Positions 41,541 through 50,292 of a stretch of DNA of 64,000 nucleotides are shown in pieces. The stretch spans positions 466,170-530,169 of the forward strand of contig CAYGSD010000001.1 of the NCBI GenBank assembly GCA_964352625.1. The letters are read 5' to 3'. The position numbers and the translations under genes were made by a program. This DNA comes from JAAEPI01 sp964352625 (GTDB taxonomy: Bacteria; Bacteroidota; Bacteroidia; Cytophagales; Cyclobacteriaceae). Within the stretch, counting starts at the first letter, position 1, and each line of letters opens with the position of its first letter. The notes under the pieces are model-generated. The model made no database searches. It had not been told where the DNA came from and saw only the letters and a list, made by a program, of their open reading frames with translations.

Positions 41541-41815
41541 TACCTTCTCTTATCTTTTTTAGCGATGTGACCTCTAAAGTTTCTCGTTGGAGCAAATTCA
41601 CCCAACTTGTGACCCACCATGTTCTCGGTTACATAAACAGGAATGAATTTGTTTCCATTATGAACCGCAAAAGTTTGACCCACAAAATCCGGAGAGATCA
41701 TTGATCTCCTAGACCAGGTCTTGATCACGGTCTTCTTGCCAGACTCAGAAAGTGCTTCCACTTTTTTCTCAAGTCTGAAATCTATGTAAGGTCCTTTTTT
41801 TAACGATCTAGACAT
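41540..41815 (-). CDS. rpsS: Ribosomal protein S19
   Basis: 91 residues; head of the 30S subunit, pairs with S13. MSRSLKKGPYIDFRLEKKVE, TWSRRSMISPDFVGQTFAVH, MVGHKLGEFAPTRNFRGH. Overlaps rplB and rplV by one base each. Confidence 0.98.
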   Translation of the reverse strand: MSRSLKKGPYIDFRLEKKVEALSESGKKTVIKTWSRRSMISPDFVGQTFAVHNGNKFIPVYVTENMVGHKLGEFAPTRNFRGHIAKKDKRR

Positions 41816-42636
41816 TATGATCTCTTTTTAACAATTAGCTTGTCTGAATATTTATTTGGCTGACGAGTTTTCTTACCCTTAGCGTACAGACCATTTCTTG
41901 ATCTTGGGTGACCTCCAGAAGATCTGCCTTCACCACCACCCATCGGGTGATCAACAGGGTTCATTGCTACACCTCTTACTCTTGGTCTTCTTCCCAACCA
42001 TCTGTTTCTACCAGCTTTACCCAAACGAACGTTCATGTGATCCCCGTTTGAAACGGTACCGATAGTTGCCATGCAGGTAACAAGTACCATTCTCATTTCA
42101 CCAGAAGGTAATTTGAGTGTAGCATACTTTCCTTCTCGAGCCATCAACTGCGCATAAGACCCAGCACTTCTTGCCATCGCACCGCCTCTGCCTGGCTGCA
42201 GTTCAATATTATGAATTACCGTTCCCAAAGGAATTTCACTCAGTGGCATAGTGTTTCCAACTTCAGGAGCGATTCCACTTCCCGATTGGACAACAGTTCC
42301 TACCTCGAGATTATCCGGTGCAATAATGTATCTCTTCTCGCCATCAGCATAGTAAAGCAATGCGATTCGAGCGGTTCTATTTGGATCGTACTCTATAGTT
42401 TTCACTGTGGCAGGGATATTCAATTTTTCCCTTTTGAAGTCGATCTCTCTATATTTCTTCTTGTGACCACCGCCAACGTTTCTCACAGTCATACGACCCT
42501 GATTGTTACGGCCTCCTTTACTTTTCATTGATTTTACCAATGATTTTTCAGGAGTGGACTCAGTTATTTTATCGAAAACAGGGGCTACCCTGTATCGTTG
42601 GCCTGGAGTCGTTGGTCTTAGTTTTTTTACTGCCAT
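41815..42636 (-). CDS. rplB: Ribosomal protein L2
   Basis: 273 residues; needed for subunit joining and close to the peptidyl-transferase centre. GGRNNQGRMTVRNVGGGHKK, LPSGEMRMVLVTCMATIGTV and the C-terminal RGVAMNPVDHPMGGGEGRSS containing the critical His near residue 230. Confidence 0.98.
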   Translation of the reverse strand: MAVKKLRPTTPGQRYRVAPVFDKITESTPEKSLVKSMKSKGGRNNQGRMTVRNVGGGHKKKYREIDFKREKLNIPATVKTIEYDPNRTARIALLYYADGEKRYIIAPDNLEVGTVVQSGSGIAPEVGNTMPLSEIPLGTVIHNIELQPGRGGAMARSAGSYAQLMAREGKYATLKLPSGEMRMVLVTCMATIGTVSNGDHMNVRLGKAGRNRWLGRRPRVRGVAMNPVDHPMGGGEGRSSGGHPRSRNGLYAKGKKTRQPNKYSDKLIVKKRS

Positions 42637-42645
42637 TGCTATTAA

Positions 42646-42933
42646 TTATATGCCGCTGTAAAAATCAATTATATCACCATCAGCCACATGAACCACGGCC
42701 TTCTTATATGATGGGGTTTTTCCTTCTATGATTCCAGACTTAGTAAATCTACTTTTTGCCTTACCTGGGTGAACCATAGTGTTCACTGACTCTACGGTCA
42801 CGCCGTAAGTCTTCTCTACCTCTTTCTTTATCTCCACCTTGTTGGCGGTTTTCTCAACGATGAATCCGTACTTACCATGTTCGTTCATGGCAGACACTTT
42901 TTCAGTCACTAAAGGTTTGATTAATACTCCCAT
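42646..42933 (-). CDS. rplW: Ribosomal protein L23
   Basis: 95 residues; main docking site for trigger factor and SRP at the tunnel exit. LIKPLVTEKVSAMNEHGKYG, VEIKKEVEKTYGVTVESVNT. It overlaps the rplD stop by one base. Confidence 0.97.
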   Translation of the reverse strand: MGVLIKPLVTEKVSAMNEHGKYGFIVEKTANKVEIKKEVEKTYGVTVESVNTMVHPGKAKSRFTKSGIIEGKTPSYKKAVVHVADGDIIDFYSGI

Positions 42934-43559
42934 TAGTTCAATCTGTTTTGAAGTTTTTCTACTGAACTCTCAGAAAGAATCACTTGGTCGGCGTTGATGA
43001 TGTCATATGTACTCACATCGTCAGCTGTCAACACTCTGGTATTCTTAATGTTTCGCGAGGATAAATACATGTTAGTATTTGCGTCACCCAAAATGAAGAG
43101 TGACTTCTTATCCGCAACGGAAAGATTTCCGAGAAGCGCAGTGAATTGCTTGGTTTTCGGAGCGTCAAAAGACAAATCTTCCAAAACCTTAATTGCTTTA
43201 TCTTTTGCTTTAGCAGACAAAACAGATTTGCCAGCCAATCGCTTTACTTTCTTATTAAGCTTGAAGCTATAATCCCTTGGCTCAGGACCGAAGATTGTTC
43301 CCCCTCCTCTAAAAACAGGAGACTTAATACTACCAGCCCTAGCTGTACCAGTACCCTTCTGCTTCTTGATCTTTCGAGTAGATCCTGAAACTTCTGCTCT
43401 CGCCTTTACTTTATGAGTTCCTTGTCTTTTGTTAGCAAGGTGCTGCTTCACAGCTAGGTAAACCACGTGCTCATTTGGTTCTACACCAAACACATCCTTG
43501 CTGAGAGTAACTTCTCTGCCAGTTGGTTTTCCATTAATATCTAGTACCTCCAGTTTCAT
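42933..43559 (-). CDS. rplD: Ribosomal protein L4
   Basis: 208 residues; lines the exit tunnel, and in E. coli represses the S10 operon. The tunnel loop is conserved (KIKKQKGTGTARAGSIKSPV, FRGGGTIFGPEPRDYSF). Three bases after rplC. Confidence 0.97.
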   Translation of the reverse strand: MKLEVLDINGKPTGREVTLSKDVFGVEPNEHVVYLAVKQHLANKRQGTHKVKARAEVSGSTRKIKKQKGTGTARAGSIKSPVFRGGGTIFGPEPRDYSFKLNKKVKRLAGKSVLSAKAKDKAIKVLEDLSFDAPKTKQFTALLGNLSVADKKSLFILGDANTNMYLSSRNIKNTRVLTADDVSTYDIINADQVILSESSVEKLQNRLN

Positions 43560-43562
43560 TGC

Positions 43563-44195
43563 TTATTTCTCTAGAATTACGAAGGAATTTTTAGCTCCAG
43601 GGATAGAACCTGATACTACGATCAAGTTTTGCTCTGGATAAATTTTCATTACTTTCAGGTTCATCACTTTCACTCTATCACTACCCGTTCTACCTGCCAT
43701 TCTAAGCCCTCTAAATACCCTAGAAGGAGTTGATGCTCCACCAATAGAACCTGGCGCTCTAAGTCTGTTATGCTGACCGTGGGTTGCTTGACCAACTCCA
43801 GCGAAGTTGTGTCTCTTAACAACACCTTGAAAACCCTTACCTTTAGAAGTGCCTATTGCATCTAGGAAATCATTCTCAGCAAAGACATCAGAGATAGTAA
43901 TTGTGTTTCCAAGTTGGACCTTCTCGTCAAACTCTTCACGGAAATCTCTAAACTCTACCACTTTCATCTTTGGAGTAGTCTTTGCCTTTGCAAAGTGATT
44001 CTTCAAAGCTTTGGGAGTGTTCTTGTCTTTACGCTCACCGAATGCCAACTGAACAGCTTTGTAACCATCCGTATCAGCATTCTTCACTTGAGTCACGACA
44101 CAAGGACCCGCTTCTACAACAGTGCAAGGGACACTTTTCCCTTCCTCTGTGTAGAGGTTAGTCATACCTACTTTCCTTCCTATTATACCAGGCAT
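43563..44195 (-). CDS. rplC: Ribosomal protein L3
   Basis: 210 residues; early 50S assembly protein reaching the peptidyl-transferase centre. PGIIGRKVGMTNLYTEEGKS, KGFQGVVKRHNFAGVGQATH and RVMNLKV region near the end. It is the first gene after a terminator and promoter, so the long S10-spc-alpha transcript starts here rather than at rpsJ. Confidence 0.98.
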   Translation of the reverse strand: MPGIIGRKVGMTNLYTEEGKSVPCTVVEAGPCVVTQVKNADTDGYKAVQLAFGERKDKNTPKALKNHFAKAKTTPKMKVVEFRDFREEFDEKVQLGNTITISDVFAENDFLDAIGTSKGKGFQGVVKRHNFAGVGQATHGQHNRLRAPGSIGGASTPSRVFRGLRMAGRTGSDRVKVMNLKVMKIYPEQNLIVVSGSIPGAKNSFVILEK

Positions 44196-44241
44196 TTTTC
44201 CTTCAATTATTATTCAATAATGACCCCCTCAGAAAACTTTT

Positions 44242-44263
44242 TCCGAAAAGGACTGCAAAGATA
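44242..44263 (-). promoter_or_regulatory. Promoter and leader element before rplC
   Basis: On the minus strand TATCTTTG (44256-44263) is a perfect -7 box with TTTG 18 bases upstream (44282-44285), a full Bacteroidota promoter. The bases from 44260 down to 44242 (plus strand TCCGAAAAGGACTGCAAAG) differ at one position from those before rpsH. The leader to the rplC ATG is about 55 bases and could fold as CTTTT-CGG-AAAAG near its 5' end. Confidence 0.75.
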
Positions 44264-44318
44264 GCAATTCTAAACCCTGATCAAAAGATTTGAATCACAA
44301 TTTTTTAGGGCAAAAAAA

Positions 44319-44345
44319 GAACCAACCGCGTTGCACGATTGGCTC
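44319..44345 (-). terminator. Terminator between rpsJ and rplC
   Basis: Minus strand GAGCCAATC pairs with GGTTGGTTC (9 bp with two G-U pairs) around a 9-base loop, followed by TTTTTTT. It starts 24 bases after the rpsJ stop and lies upstream of the rplC promoter. Confidence 0.8.
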
Positions 44346-44369
44346 GTCTGAATGTCCTTAATTTAGGCG

Positions 44370-44675
44370 TTAAACCTTGATTTCCACGTCAACTCCGCTT
44401 GGCAATTCAAGCTTCATCAAAGCGTCAACAGTCTTTGCGCTGTTAGAGTAAATATCTACCAACCTCTTGTAGGTACAAAGCTGGAATTGCTCCCTTGCTT
44501 TTTTGTTTACGTGAGGCGATTTTAAGACAGTGAATTTCTCCTTCACAGTTGGTAATGGAATTGGACCACTTACAACAGCTCCAGTAGTCTTTACTGCTCT
44601 CACAATTTTCTCAGAAGATTTATCTACCAAGTTGTGATCGTAAGATTTAAGCTTAATTCTAATTTTTTGATTCAT
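44370..44675 (-). CDS. rpsJ: Ribosomal protein S10
   Basis: 101 residues; 30S head protein, also NusE in antitermination. MNQKIRIKLKSYDHNLVDKS, VSGPIPLPTVKEKFTVLKSP, FQLCTYKRLVDIYSN. Ten bases after fusA and cut off from rplC by a terminator, so here it belongs to the str operon rather than heading the S10 operon as in E. coli. Confidence 0.98.
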   Translation of the reverse strand: MNQKIRIKLKSYDHNLVDKSSEKIVRAVKTTGAVVSGPIPLPTVKEKFTVLKSPHVNKKAREQFQLCTYKRLVDIYSNSAKTVDALMKLELPSGVDVEIKV

Positions 44676-44685
44676 GATGCTATAA

Positions 44686-46791
44686 TTAAACTGTGGCGCC
44701 TTTTTCTTTTTTGATTACTTGCTCAGCAATGTTGCGAGGCACCTCATCATAATGTGAAAATGTCAAGTTTGCAGTTGCACGACCAGAACTCATTGTTCTA
44801 AGGTCAGTGATATATCCAAAAAGTTCTGAAAGAGCTACATCAGCTTTGATCACTTGAGAATTACCCCTTGTGTCCATTCCTTTCATAATACCTCTTCTTC
44901 TGTTCAAATCACCAGTAATTGATCCAGTGTATTCATCCGGAGTAACCACTTCAACTTTCATGATCGGCTCAAGAAGTACCGGATTACATTTCGCAGCGGC
45001 AGATTTAAATCCTACTCTTGCTGCCAATTCAAATGAAAGTGCATCCGAATCCACATCGTGGAAAGACCCGTGGAATAGTCTCACTTTCATGCTATCAATT
45101 GGGAAACCTGCAAGCGGACCATTGGCCATTGCCTGAGTAAATCCTTTTTCGATAGATGGAATAAATTCTTTCGGAATAACTCCACCAACAATCTGATTTT
45201 CAAACTGCAACCCATCCTTTTCGTAATCCTCGTCTTTAACGCCGATTTCGAAAACAATATCCGCAAACTTACCTCTACCTCCAGACTGCTTCTTATAAAC
45301 TTCTTTATGCTCAACCGTTGATCTAAGAGCTTCTTTGTATGCCACTTCAGGTGCTCCCTGATTGATCTCTACTTTGAATTCTCTTTTCAATCTATCAATG
45401 ATAATGTCGAGGTGAAGCTCACCCATACCTCTCAAGATAGTTTGGCCTGTCTCGTGATTTGTCTCAACTGTCAATGTTGGATCCTCTTCTGTCAACTTGC
45501 CAATTGCCACTCCCAGTTTGTCTGCATCCGCCTGCGTCTTAGGCTCAATAGCGTATCCAATAACCGGCTCTGGGAAGACCATTGATTCGAGAACAATTTT
45601 GTGCTTTTCGTCACAAAGTGTGTCCCCGGTCTTAATATCCTTAAAGCCAACAACCGCAGCAATATCACCACAATGCAAGCGATCGATTTGATTCTGCTTG
45701 TTAGCATGCATCTGGAAAATCCGTGATATTCTTTCCTTTTTGTCGGTTCTTGTGTTGTGAACGTAAGAGCCAGATTCAAGCATGCCCGAATAAGATCTTA
45801 CGAAGCAAAGTCTACCCACAAAAGGGTCAGTTGCGATCTTGAAGGCAAGAGCTGCGAAAGGTTCAGTTGCCTCGGGTTTTCTATAAACTTCAACTTCTGT
45901 ATCAGGATTAATTCCTTTGATACTTTCTCTGTCTAAAGGAGATGGCAACAATTCCATCACGTAATCAAGCATGGCCTGAACTCCTTTGTTCTTGAAAGCA
46001 GAACCGCACACCATCGGCACAAATGCCATATCAATAGTTGCTGCTCTAAGCGCCTTGAGAATTTCGTCTTTGGTTATAGAATCAGGGTCTTCGAAATATT
46101 TCTCAAGGAGACCTTCATCGTAATCTGCAACCGCCTCCACAAGCTTCCCTCTATACTCAGTCACTTCATCGGCCATGTCAGCAGGAATTTCAATTTCCTG
46201 AAATGTCATGCCCATATCTTCCTCGTTCCATACCATTGCCCTGTTTTCAACAAGGTCAACTACTCCTTTGAAGGTGTCTTCCGCACCAATAGGCAATTGC
46301 AACGGGACAGACTTGGTTCCAAGCATCTCAACAACCTGGTTACAAACTTTCAGGAAGTCTGCACCGCTTCGATCCATTTTATTTACGAAACCAATTCTGG
46401 CGACATTGTAGTTATCAGCAAGTCTCCAGTTAGTCTCAGACTGAGGCTCAACACCATCAACTGCACTAAATAAGAACACTAGACCGTCAAGTACACGAAG
46501 AGATCTATTTACCTCCACGGTAAAATCCACGTGACCTGGAGTGTCAATAATATTTATGTGATACTGCTGATCCTTGTAAGGCCAGAAAACGGTTGTAGCG
46601 GCCGAAGTAATTGTAATACCTCTTTCTTGTTCCTGCTCCATCCAGTCCATGGTGGCAGCACCATCATGCACCTCACCAATCTTGTGACTTACCCCTGTAT
46701 AATAGAGAATACGCTCAGTAGTAGTAGTTTTTCCAGCATCAATGTGTGCTGCAATCCCAATATTTCGGGTGTATTTAAGGTCCCTTGCCAT
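44686..46791 (-). CDS. fusA: Elongation factor G
   Basis: 701 residues; GTPase driving translocation. G1 AHIDAGKTTTTERIL, switch I GITITSAATT, G3 DTPGH, G4 NKMD, then domain II, III (fusidic-acid pocket), IV (PLAGFPIDSMKVRLFHGSFH) and V. No in-frame changes are evident at the usual resistance sites, as far as reading by eye allows. Nine bases after rpsG. Confidence 0.98.
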   Translation of the reverse strand: MARDLKYTRNIGIAAHIDAGKTTTTERILYYTGVSHKIGEVHDGAATMDWMEQEQERGITITSAATTVFWPYKDQQYHINIIDTPGHVDFTVEVNRSLRVLDGLVFLFSAVDGVEPQSETNWRLADNYNVARIGFVNKMDRSGADFLKVCNQVVEMLGTKSVPLQLPIGAEDTFKGVVDLVENRAMVWNEEDMGMTFQEIEIPADMADEVTEYRGKLVEAVADYDEGLLEKYFEDPDSITKDEILKALRAATIDMAFVPMVCGSAFKNKGVQAMLDYVMELLPSPLDRESIKGINPDTEVEVYRKPEATEPFAALAFKIATDPFVGRLCFVRSYSGMLESGSYVHNTRTDKKERISRIFQMHANKQNQIDRLHCGDIAAVVGFKDIKTGDTLCDEKHKIVLESMVFPEPVIGYAIEPKTQADADKLGVAIGKLTEEDPTLTVETNHETGQTILRGMGELHLDIIIDRLKREFKVEINQGAPEVAYKEALRSTVEHKEVYKKQSGGRGKFADIVFEIGVKDEDYEKDGLQFENQIVGGVIPKEFIPSIEKGFTQAMANGPLAGFPIDSMKVRLFHGSFHDVDSDALSFELAARVGFKSAAAKCNPVLLEPIMKVEVVTPDEYTGSITGDLNRRRGIMKGMDTRGNSQVIKADVALSELFGYITDLRTMSSGRATANLTFSHYDEVPRNIAEQVIKKEKGATV

Positions 46792-46800
46792 TTCTGGTTT

Positions 46801-47268
46801 TTAGAATCTAAAGTGAGAAAATGCTTTATTAGCTTCTGCCATACGGTGAGTATCGTCCTTCTTCTTCACAGAAGCACCTTCACCTTTTGATGCAGCGATG
46901 ATTTCAGCTGCTAAACGCTCAGTCATGGTTTTTTCACCTCTTAGTCGAGCATATTTGATGAGCCATTTGATACCAAGAGAAACTTTTCTTTCAGGTCGAA
47001 CTTCGATCGGCACTTGAAAAGTAGCACCCCCAACTCTTCTACTCTTTACCTCCACCCCAGGGCTAACATTACTAAGAGCAGTCTTCCAAGTCTCAAGTCC
47101 GTTTTCTTTAGTTTTCTCCTCAACAATTTTAATCGCATCGTAGAAAATTGCGTAAGACAAACTCTTCTTACCTCTAAGCATCAAGTTATTTACAAACTTG
47201 GTAACCAGAGTATCATGGAACAAAGGATCTGGAAGAATGTATCTCTTCTTAGGTTTTGCTTTTCTCAT
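46801..47268 (-). CDS. rpsG: Ribosomal protein S7
   Basis: 155 residues; nucleates the 30S head and, in E. coli, represses the str operon. MRKAKPKKRYILPDPLFHDT, FVNNLMLRGKKSLSYAIFYD, VEVKSRRVGGATFQVPIEVR. Three bases after rpsL. Confidence 0.98.
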   Translation of the reverse strand: MRKAKPKKRYILPDPLFHDTLVTKFVNNLMLRGKKSLSYAIFYDAIKIVEEKTKENGLETWKTALSNVSPGVEVKSRRVGGATFQVPIEVRPERKVSLGIKWLIKYARLRGEKTMTERLAAEIIAASKGEGASVKKKDDTHRMAEANKAFSHFRF

Positions 47269-47271
47269 TTC

Positions 47272-47649
47272 TTAAGATTTTTTAGGTCGTTTGGCGCCAT
47301 ACTTTGATCTTCTTTGCAAACGGCCGTTCACACCAGCTGTATCAAGAGCCCCACGGATGATGTGATACCTCACACCTGGAAGGTCTTTTACTCTACCTCC
47401 TCTGATAAGCACAATAGAGTGCTCCTGAAGATTATGTCCTTCTCCGGGAATGTAAGCGTTTACTTCTTTTCCATTGGTCAATCTAACCCTTGCTACCTTT
47501 CTCATTGCTGAGTTAGGCTTCTTTGGAGTAGTCGTATACACTCTGGTACATACTCCTCGTCTTTGTGGACATGAATCCAAAGCGGGTGATTTTGACTTGG
47601 AAGTCAACTGCTTTCTGCCCTTTCGTACTAATTGCTGTATAGTTGGCAT
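47272..47649 (-). CDS. rpsL: Ribosomal protein S12
   Basis: 125 residues from ATG 47649; decoding-centre protein. MPTIQQLVRKGRKQLTSKSK, TTPKKPNSAMRKVARVRLTN (the Lys-Pro-Asn-Ser site is the streptomycin-sensitive form) and PGVRYHIIRGALDTAGV. A frame extension upstream to 47718 covers the promoter and is not used. No tuf gene follows in this operon. Confidence 0.98.
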   Translation of the reverse strand: MPTIQQLVRKGRKQLTSKSKSPALDSCPQRRGVCTRVYTTTPKKPNSAMRKVARVRLTNGKEVNAYIPGEGHNLQEHSIVLIRGGRVKDLPGVRYHIIRGALDTAGVNGRLQRRSKYGAKRPKKS

Positions 47650-47687
47650 TATATACTTTTTTCTTACCTCTTTTGATTTTGGGAACG

Positions 47688-47695
47688 CAAAGATA
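47688..47695 (-). promoter_or_regulatory. -7 element for the rpsL operon
   Basis: Minus strand TATCTTTG, identical to the rplC -7 box, 38 bases before the ATG. ATTG 20 bases upstream is a weak -33. Confidence 0.55.
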
Positions 47696-47772
47696 GAAAT
47701 AATGATATTATATCCCAATGTGTTGCGAAAAGGATTTTATAGGAATTTTTTATCCCTTAAAACAGCCCAAGA

Positions 47773-48480
47773 CTAGGTGAATCTGACCAATTTGGACTTT
47801 ACATCTTCCTTATAAGTTCTTCCGATGCTTAAATCCTTTCCATTAATTCTAATATAGTCACGATCAAGGCTGTCGATTTTGCAAACGTTTATAAGGTATG
47901 ATCGATGAATTCTCAGGAAGTCATCGGACTTCATTTGCGAACTTACAGTATTGAGATTTCCTGTGAGCACGTATTCCTTAGTATCTGTAAAAACCTTGCA
48001 ATAGCTCCCATCCGCTTGGACGTATAGTACATCGGAGCAATTGACTTTTTCAAATGTTCGGCCGCTTTTTATGAAAATGAAAGGAAGCGAATTTTGAGGT
48101 CTGGACATGGTTGCCTCAGCGAATTTCATTGCGGCCAATTCAATGGCCACTACTACCTCCCTTTCATTAAATGGCTTAGTGAGAAATGAGGACGGATGCG
48201 TTTCAAGGACTTTTTCCACCGTCTCTTTATCTGAATTAGCGGTCAAGTAAACAACTGGAATCTCAAGGCTAAGATTCTTCACTAGTTCAATACCTGTCAT
48301 TTGGCCTGCCAACTGAATGTCAACTAAAATGACATCTGGCACAAGGTGTGGAACTTTAATAAGGGCATCCTCCGCCGTGTAGCATATGCCGAGTACGTTG
48401 AAATGATTCTCTTTCAAGATTTCACTTAAATCCTGGGAGGTGAGAGGATTATCCTCGATGATCAAAACAGAGACACCCAT
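47773..48480 (-). CDS. LytTR-type response regulator
   Basis: 235 residues. Receiver domain about 1-125 with D10, phosphoacceptor D54 (ILVDIQLAG), T80 and K102 (FLTKPFNE); LytTR DNA-binding domain about 133-233 (VNCSDVLYVQADGSYCKVFT, DDFLRIHRSYLINV). It is the last gene of a four-gene minus-strand run and lies 60 bases after the kinase, its probable partner. LytTR regulators bind tandem imperfect 9-bp repeats; none was located. Confidence 0.93.
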   Translation of the reverse strand: MGVSVLIIEDNPLTSQDLSEILKENHFNVLGICYTAEDALIKVPHLVPDVILVDIQLAGQMTGIELVKNLSLEIPVVYLTANSDKETVEKVLETHPSSFLTKPFNEREVVVAIELAAMKFAEATMSRPQNSLPFIFIKSGRTFEKVNCSDVLYVQADGSYCKVFTDTKEYVLTGNLNTVSSQMKSDDFLRIHRSYLINVCKIDSLDRDYIRINGKDLSIGRTYKEDVKSKLVRFT

Positions 48481-48540
48481 TGGGCTAAGATATGTATTCT
48501 TCCCATTTGACGCATAGGTACTTCTCCGTCTCTTCCCTTT

Positions 48541-50292
48541 CTATTTTTTTATGGGAATCGTCATTGATATTTTAAATCCATGATCATGGCATATGTTATA
48601 TTCAGCCCCTATACTCGCTAAGGTGGATTTTATTATCGTCCAACCAAAGCCATCTGTATAGTCCCCATTGGGATTGGACTTACCATTATCCGAAACCTCT
48701 AATTCTGCGTTATCGCTTTTATCTTTTAAGCTTATTCGTAATTCAGGTGATTTGGTAGTTGAGAATGCGTATTTAATTGAATTAGTGATTAGCTCATTTA
48801 AAACAAGGCCAATGGGTATGGACGTGTCAATATCAGCCCATAACTGATCAATTTCAAGATTAACCCTTGGTTTGGTTTCGAACTGTTCAGATTCGACCAA
48901 AAAGGCAACTAAGTCATGGATGTAATCATGAAGGTTGGTTTTAGAGAAGTCATTGTGTTGATACAAATGTTCGTGAATCAACCCGATTGACCGAACCCTA
49001 GCTTGAGTGATTTTGATTACTTCTTTGCTCTGCTCATCCGTCAATCTCCTCTTTTGCATATTGAGAAGGCTGCCTATCATTTGCAAATTGTTCTTAACGC
49101 GATGATGAACTTCGCCAAGAAGCAACTCATTTTCATCGTTTCTTTTGTCAAGTTCCGCGGTTCTTAGCTTGACGGTTTCTTCAAGCTCATCGGTGTACTT
49201 TTTCTGAAATTCTTCATTCAGTTGCAACTGCTCTATGAGTTTACCTTGTGCCTTTTCACGATCCTTATAGACAAGTCCTATCCTTATGGAAATACCAATA
49301 CTGAATAAGAGAATATCTAATAGCAACCCTGCCTGAATGAAGTAATTTGTTTCGACAGTGAGTCGAAAGGTAGAAAGCAGCTGAGCTGTCAGAGAAGAAA
49401 ATGCGAGAATGAGCATTCCTGAAACGAATATTTGACTAAGAATATCTCCACTCCTAAAAATCCTATAAATGATCCAAATCATTAGGGGTGTCTCAATCAC
49501 AATCAGAAGCAACTTATAGCCCAATTGATGCTGAAGGTCATATGCCATCAAATGAGAGGTTACTTCAGCAATGACAACTAAAAGAATAAAGTATTTACCA
49601 AACTCAAATAAATTATAGGTTATCCGGTCTTTCTCTTTCAAACGAAGAAAGGACTGAGCGAAAAAAGCATATGATAGTGAAAGAGATGCCGAGGAAATCC
49701 ACCACCAGGTGGGGGAAATAGAATTTATAAATGGAAATAACCCTCCTAACAATCCATACTGATAGGCGAAGAAATATGAGATGCTGCTAACGTAAAAAAA
49801 GAAATGCCAATAGAGATTGTTTTTACTTCTTAATGCCAGCAAGAGCAAAATGAGTGCAACGAAAAGGAATATCGTTTGGAAGCCAATCTGAAAAGCATTC
49901 TTTTGGCCAATCCTTTCAAGGTAATCCGTTTTGCTCATCAGCTCCAATTCTACTGAGCCGGACTTCTCGTCAATAAAAGGATAATAGATATATATAAGGT
50001 GCGATGATTCACCATTTATATCAATCTGATTACCAGCGCCTATTCTTTGCCAATTGCTATCATAGAATTCCAATCCACGCATATACCAGTTACCTGCCTT
50101 GAGAACCATCTCCTTTGCATCATTCGCGGGTATAGAGACTCTTATCCAGCAATCTGATCTAAAGGGAATTTCTGTGGAGTCGGTAAGTGGTTGCCAAATT
50201 TGGTGGTGATCGTCTAATGAAATATCCGTCTTCAATGCAGGCGCGGCATCACCTAGAAATAGAGTTAGAAAAATGGCAAAGAACAAATTCAT
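48541..50292 (-). CDS. 7TM-DISM histidine kinase, HisKA_2 type
   Basis: 583 residues. Signal peptide about 1-20, periplasmic 7TMR-DISM-type beta domain about 25-130, seven membrane helices about 135-345, a coiled coil, then HisKA_2 with the LLGEVHHRVKNNLQMIG box near residue 393 and an HATPase (NELITNSIKYAF, EVSDNGKSNPNG). It probably senses a sugar or other ligand outside the cell and signals to the LytTR regulator downstream. It overlaps the hydrolase gene by four bases. Confidence 0.92.
   Translation of the reverse strand: MNLFFAIFLTLFLGDAAPALKTDISLDDHHQIWQPLTDSTEIPFRSDCWIRVSIPANDAKEMVLKAGNWYMRGLEFYDSNWQRIGAGNQIDINGESSHLIYIYYPFIDEKSGSVELELMSKTDYLERIGQKNAFQIGFQTIFLFVALILLLLALRSKNNLYWHFFFYVSSISYFFAYQYGLLGGLFPFINSISPTWWWISSASLSLSYAFFAQSFLRLKEKDRITYNLFEFGKYFILLVVIAEVTSHLMAYDLQHQLGYKLLLIVIETPLMIWIIYRIFRSGDILSQIFVSGMLILAFSSLTAQLLSTFRLTVETNYFIQAGLLLDILLFSIGISIRIGLVYKDREKAQGKLIEQLQLNEEFQKKYTDELEETVKLRTAELDKRNDENELLLGEVHHRVKNNLQMIGSLLNMQKRRLTDEQSKEVIKITQARVRSIGLIHEHLYQHNDFSKTNLHDYIHDLVAFLVESEQFETKPRVNLEIDQLWADIDTSIPIGLVLNELITNSIKYAFSTTKSPELRISLKDKSDNAELEVSDNGKSNPNGDYTDGFGWTIIKSTLASIGAEYNICHDHGFKISMTIPIKK

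Noticed and set aside
47650..47718. Upstream extension of rpsL
   Set aside because: It covers the promoter -7 box, and S12 begins at the standard MPTIQQLVRKG.
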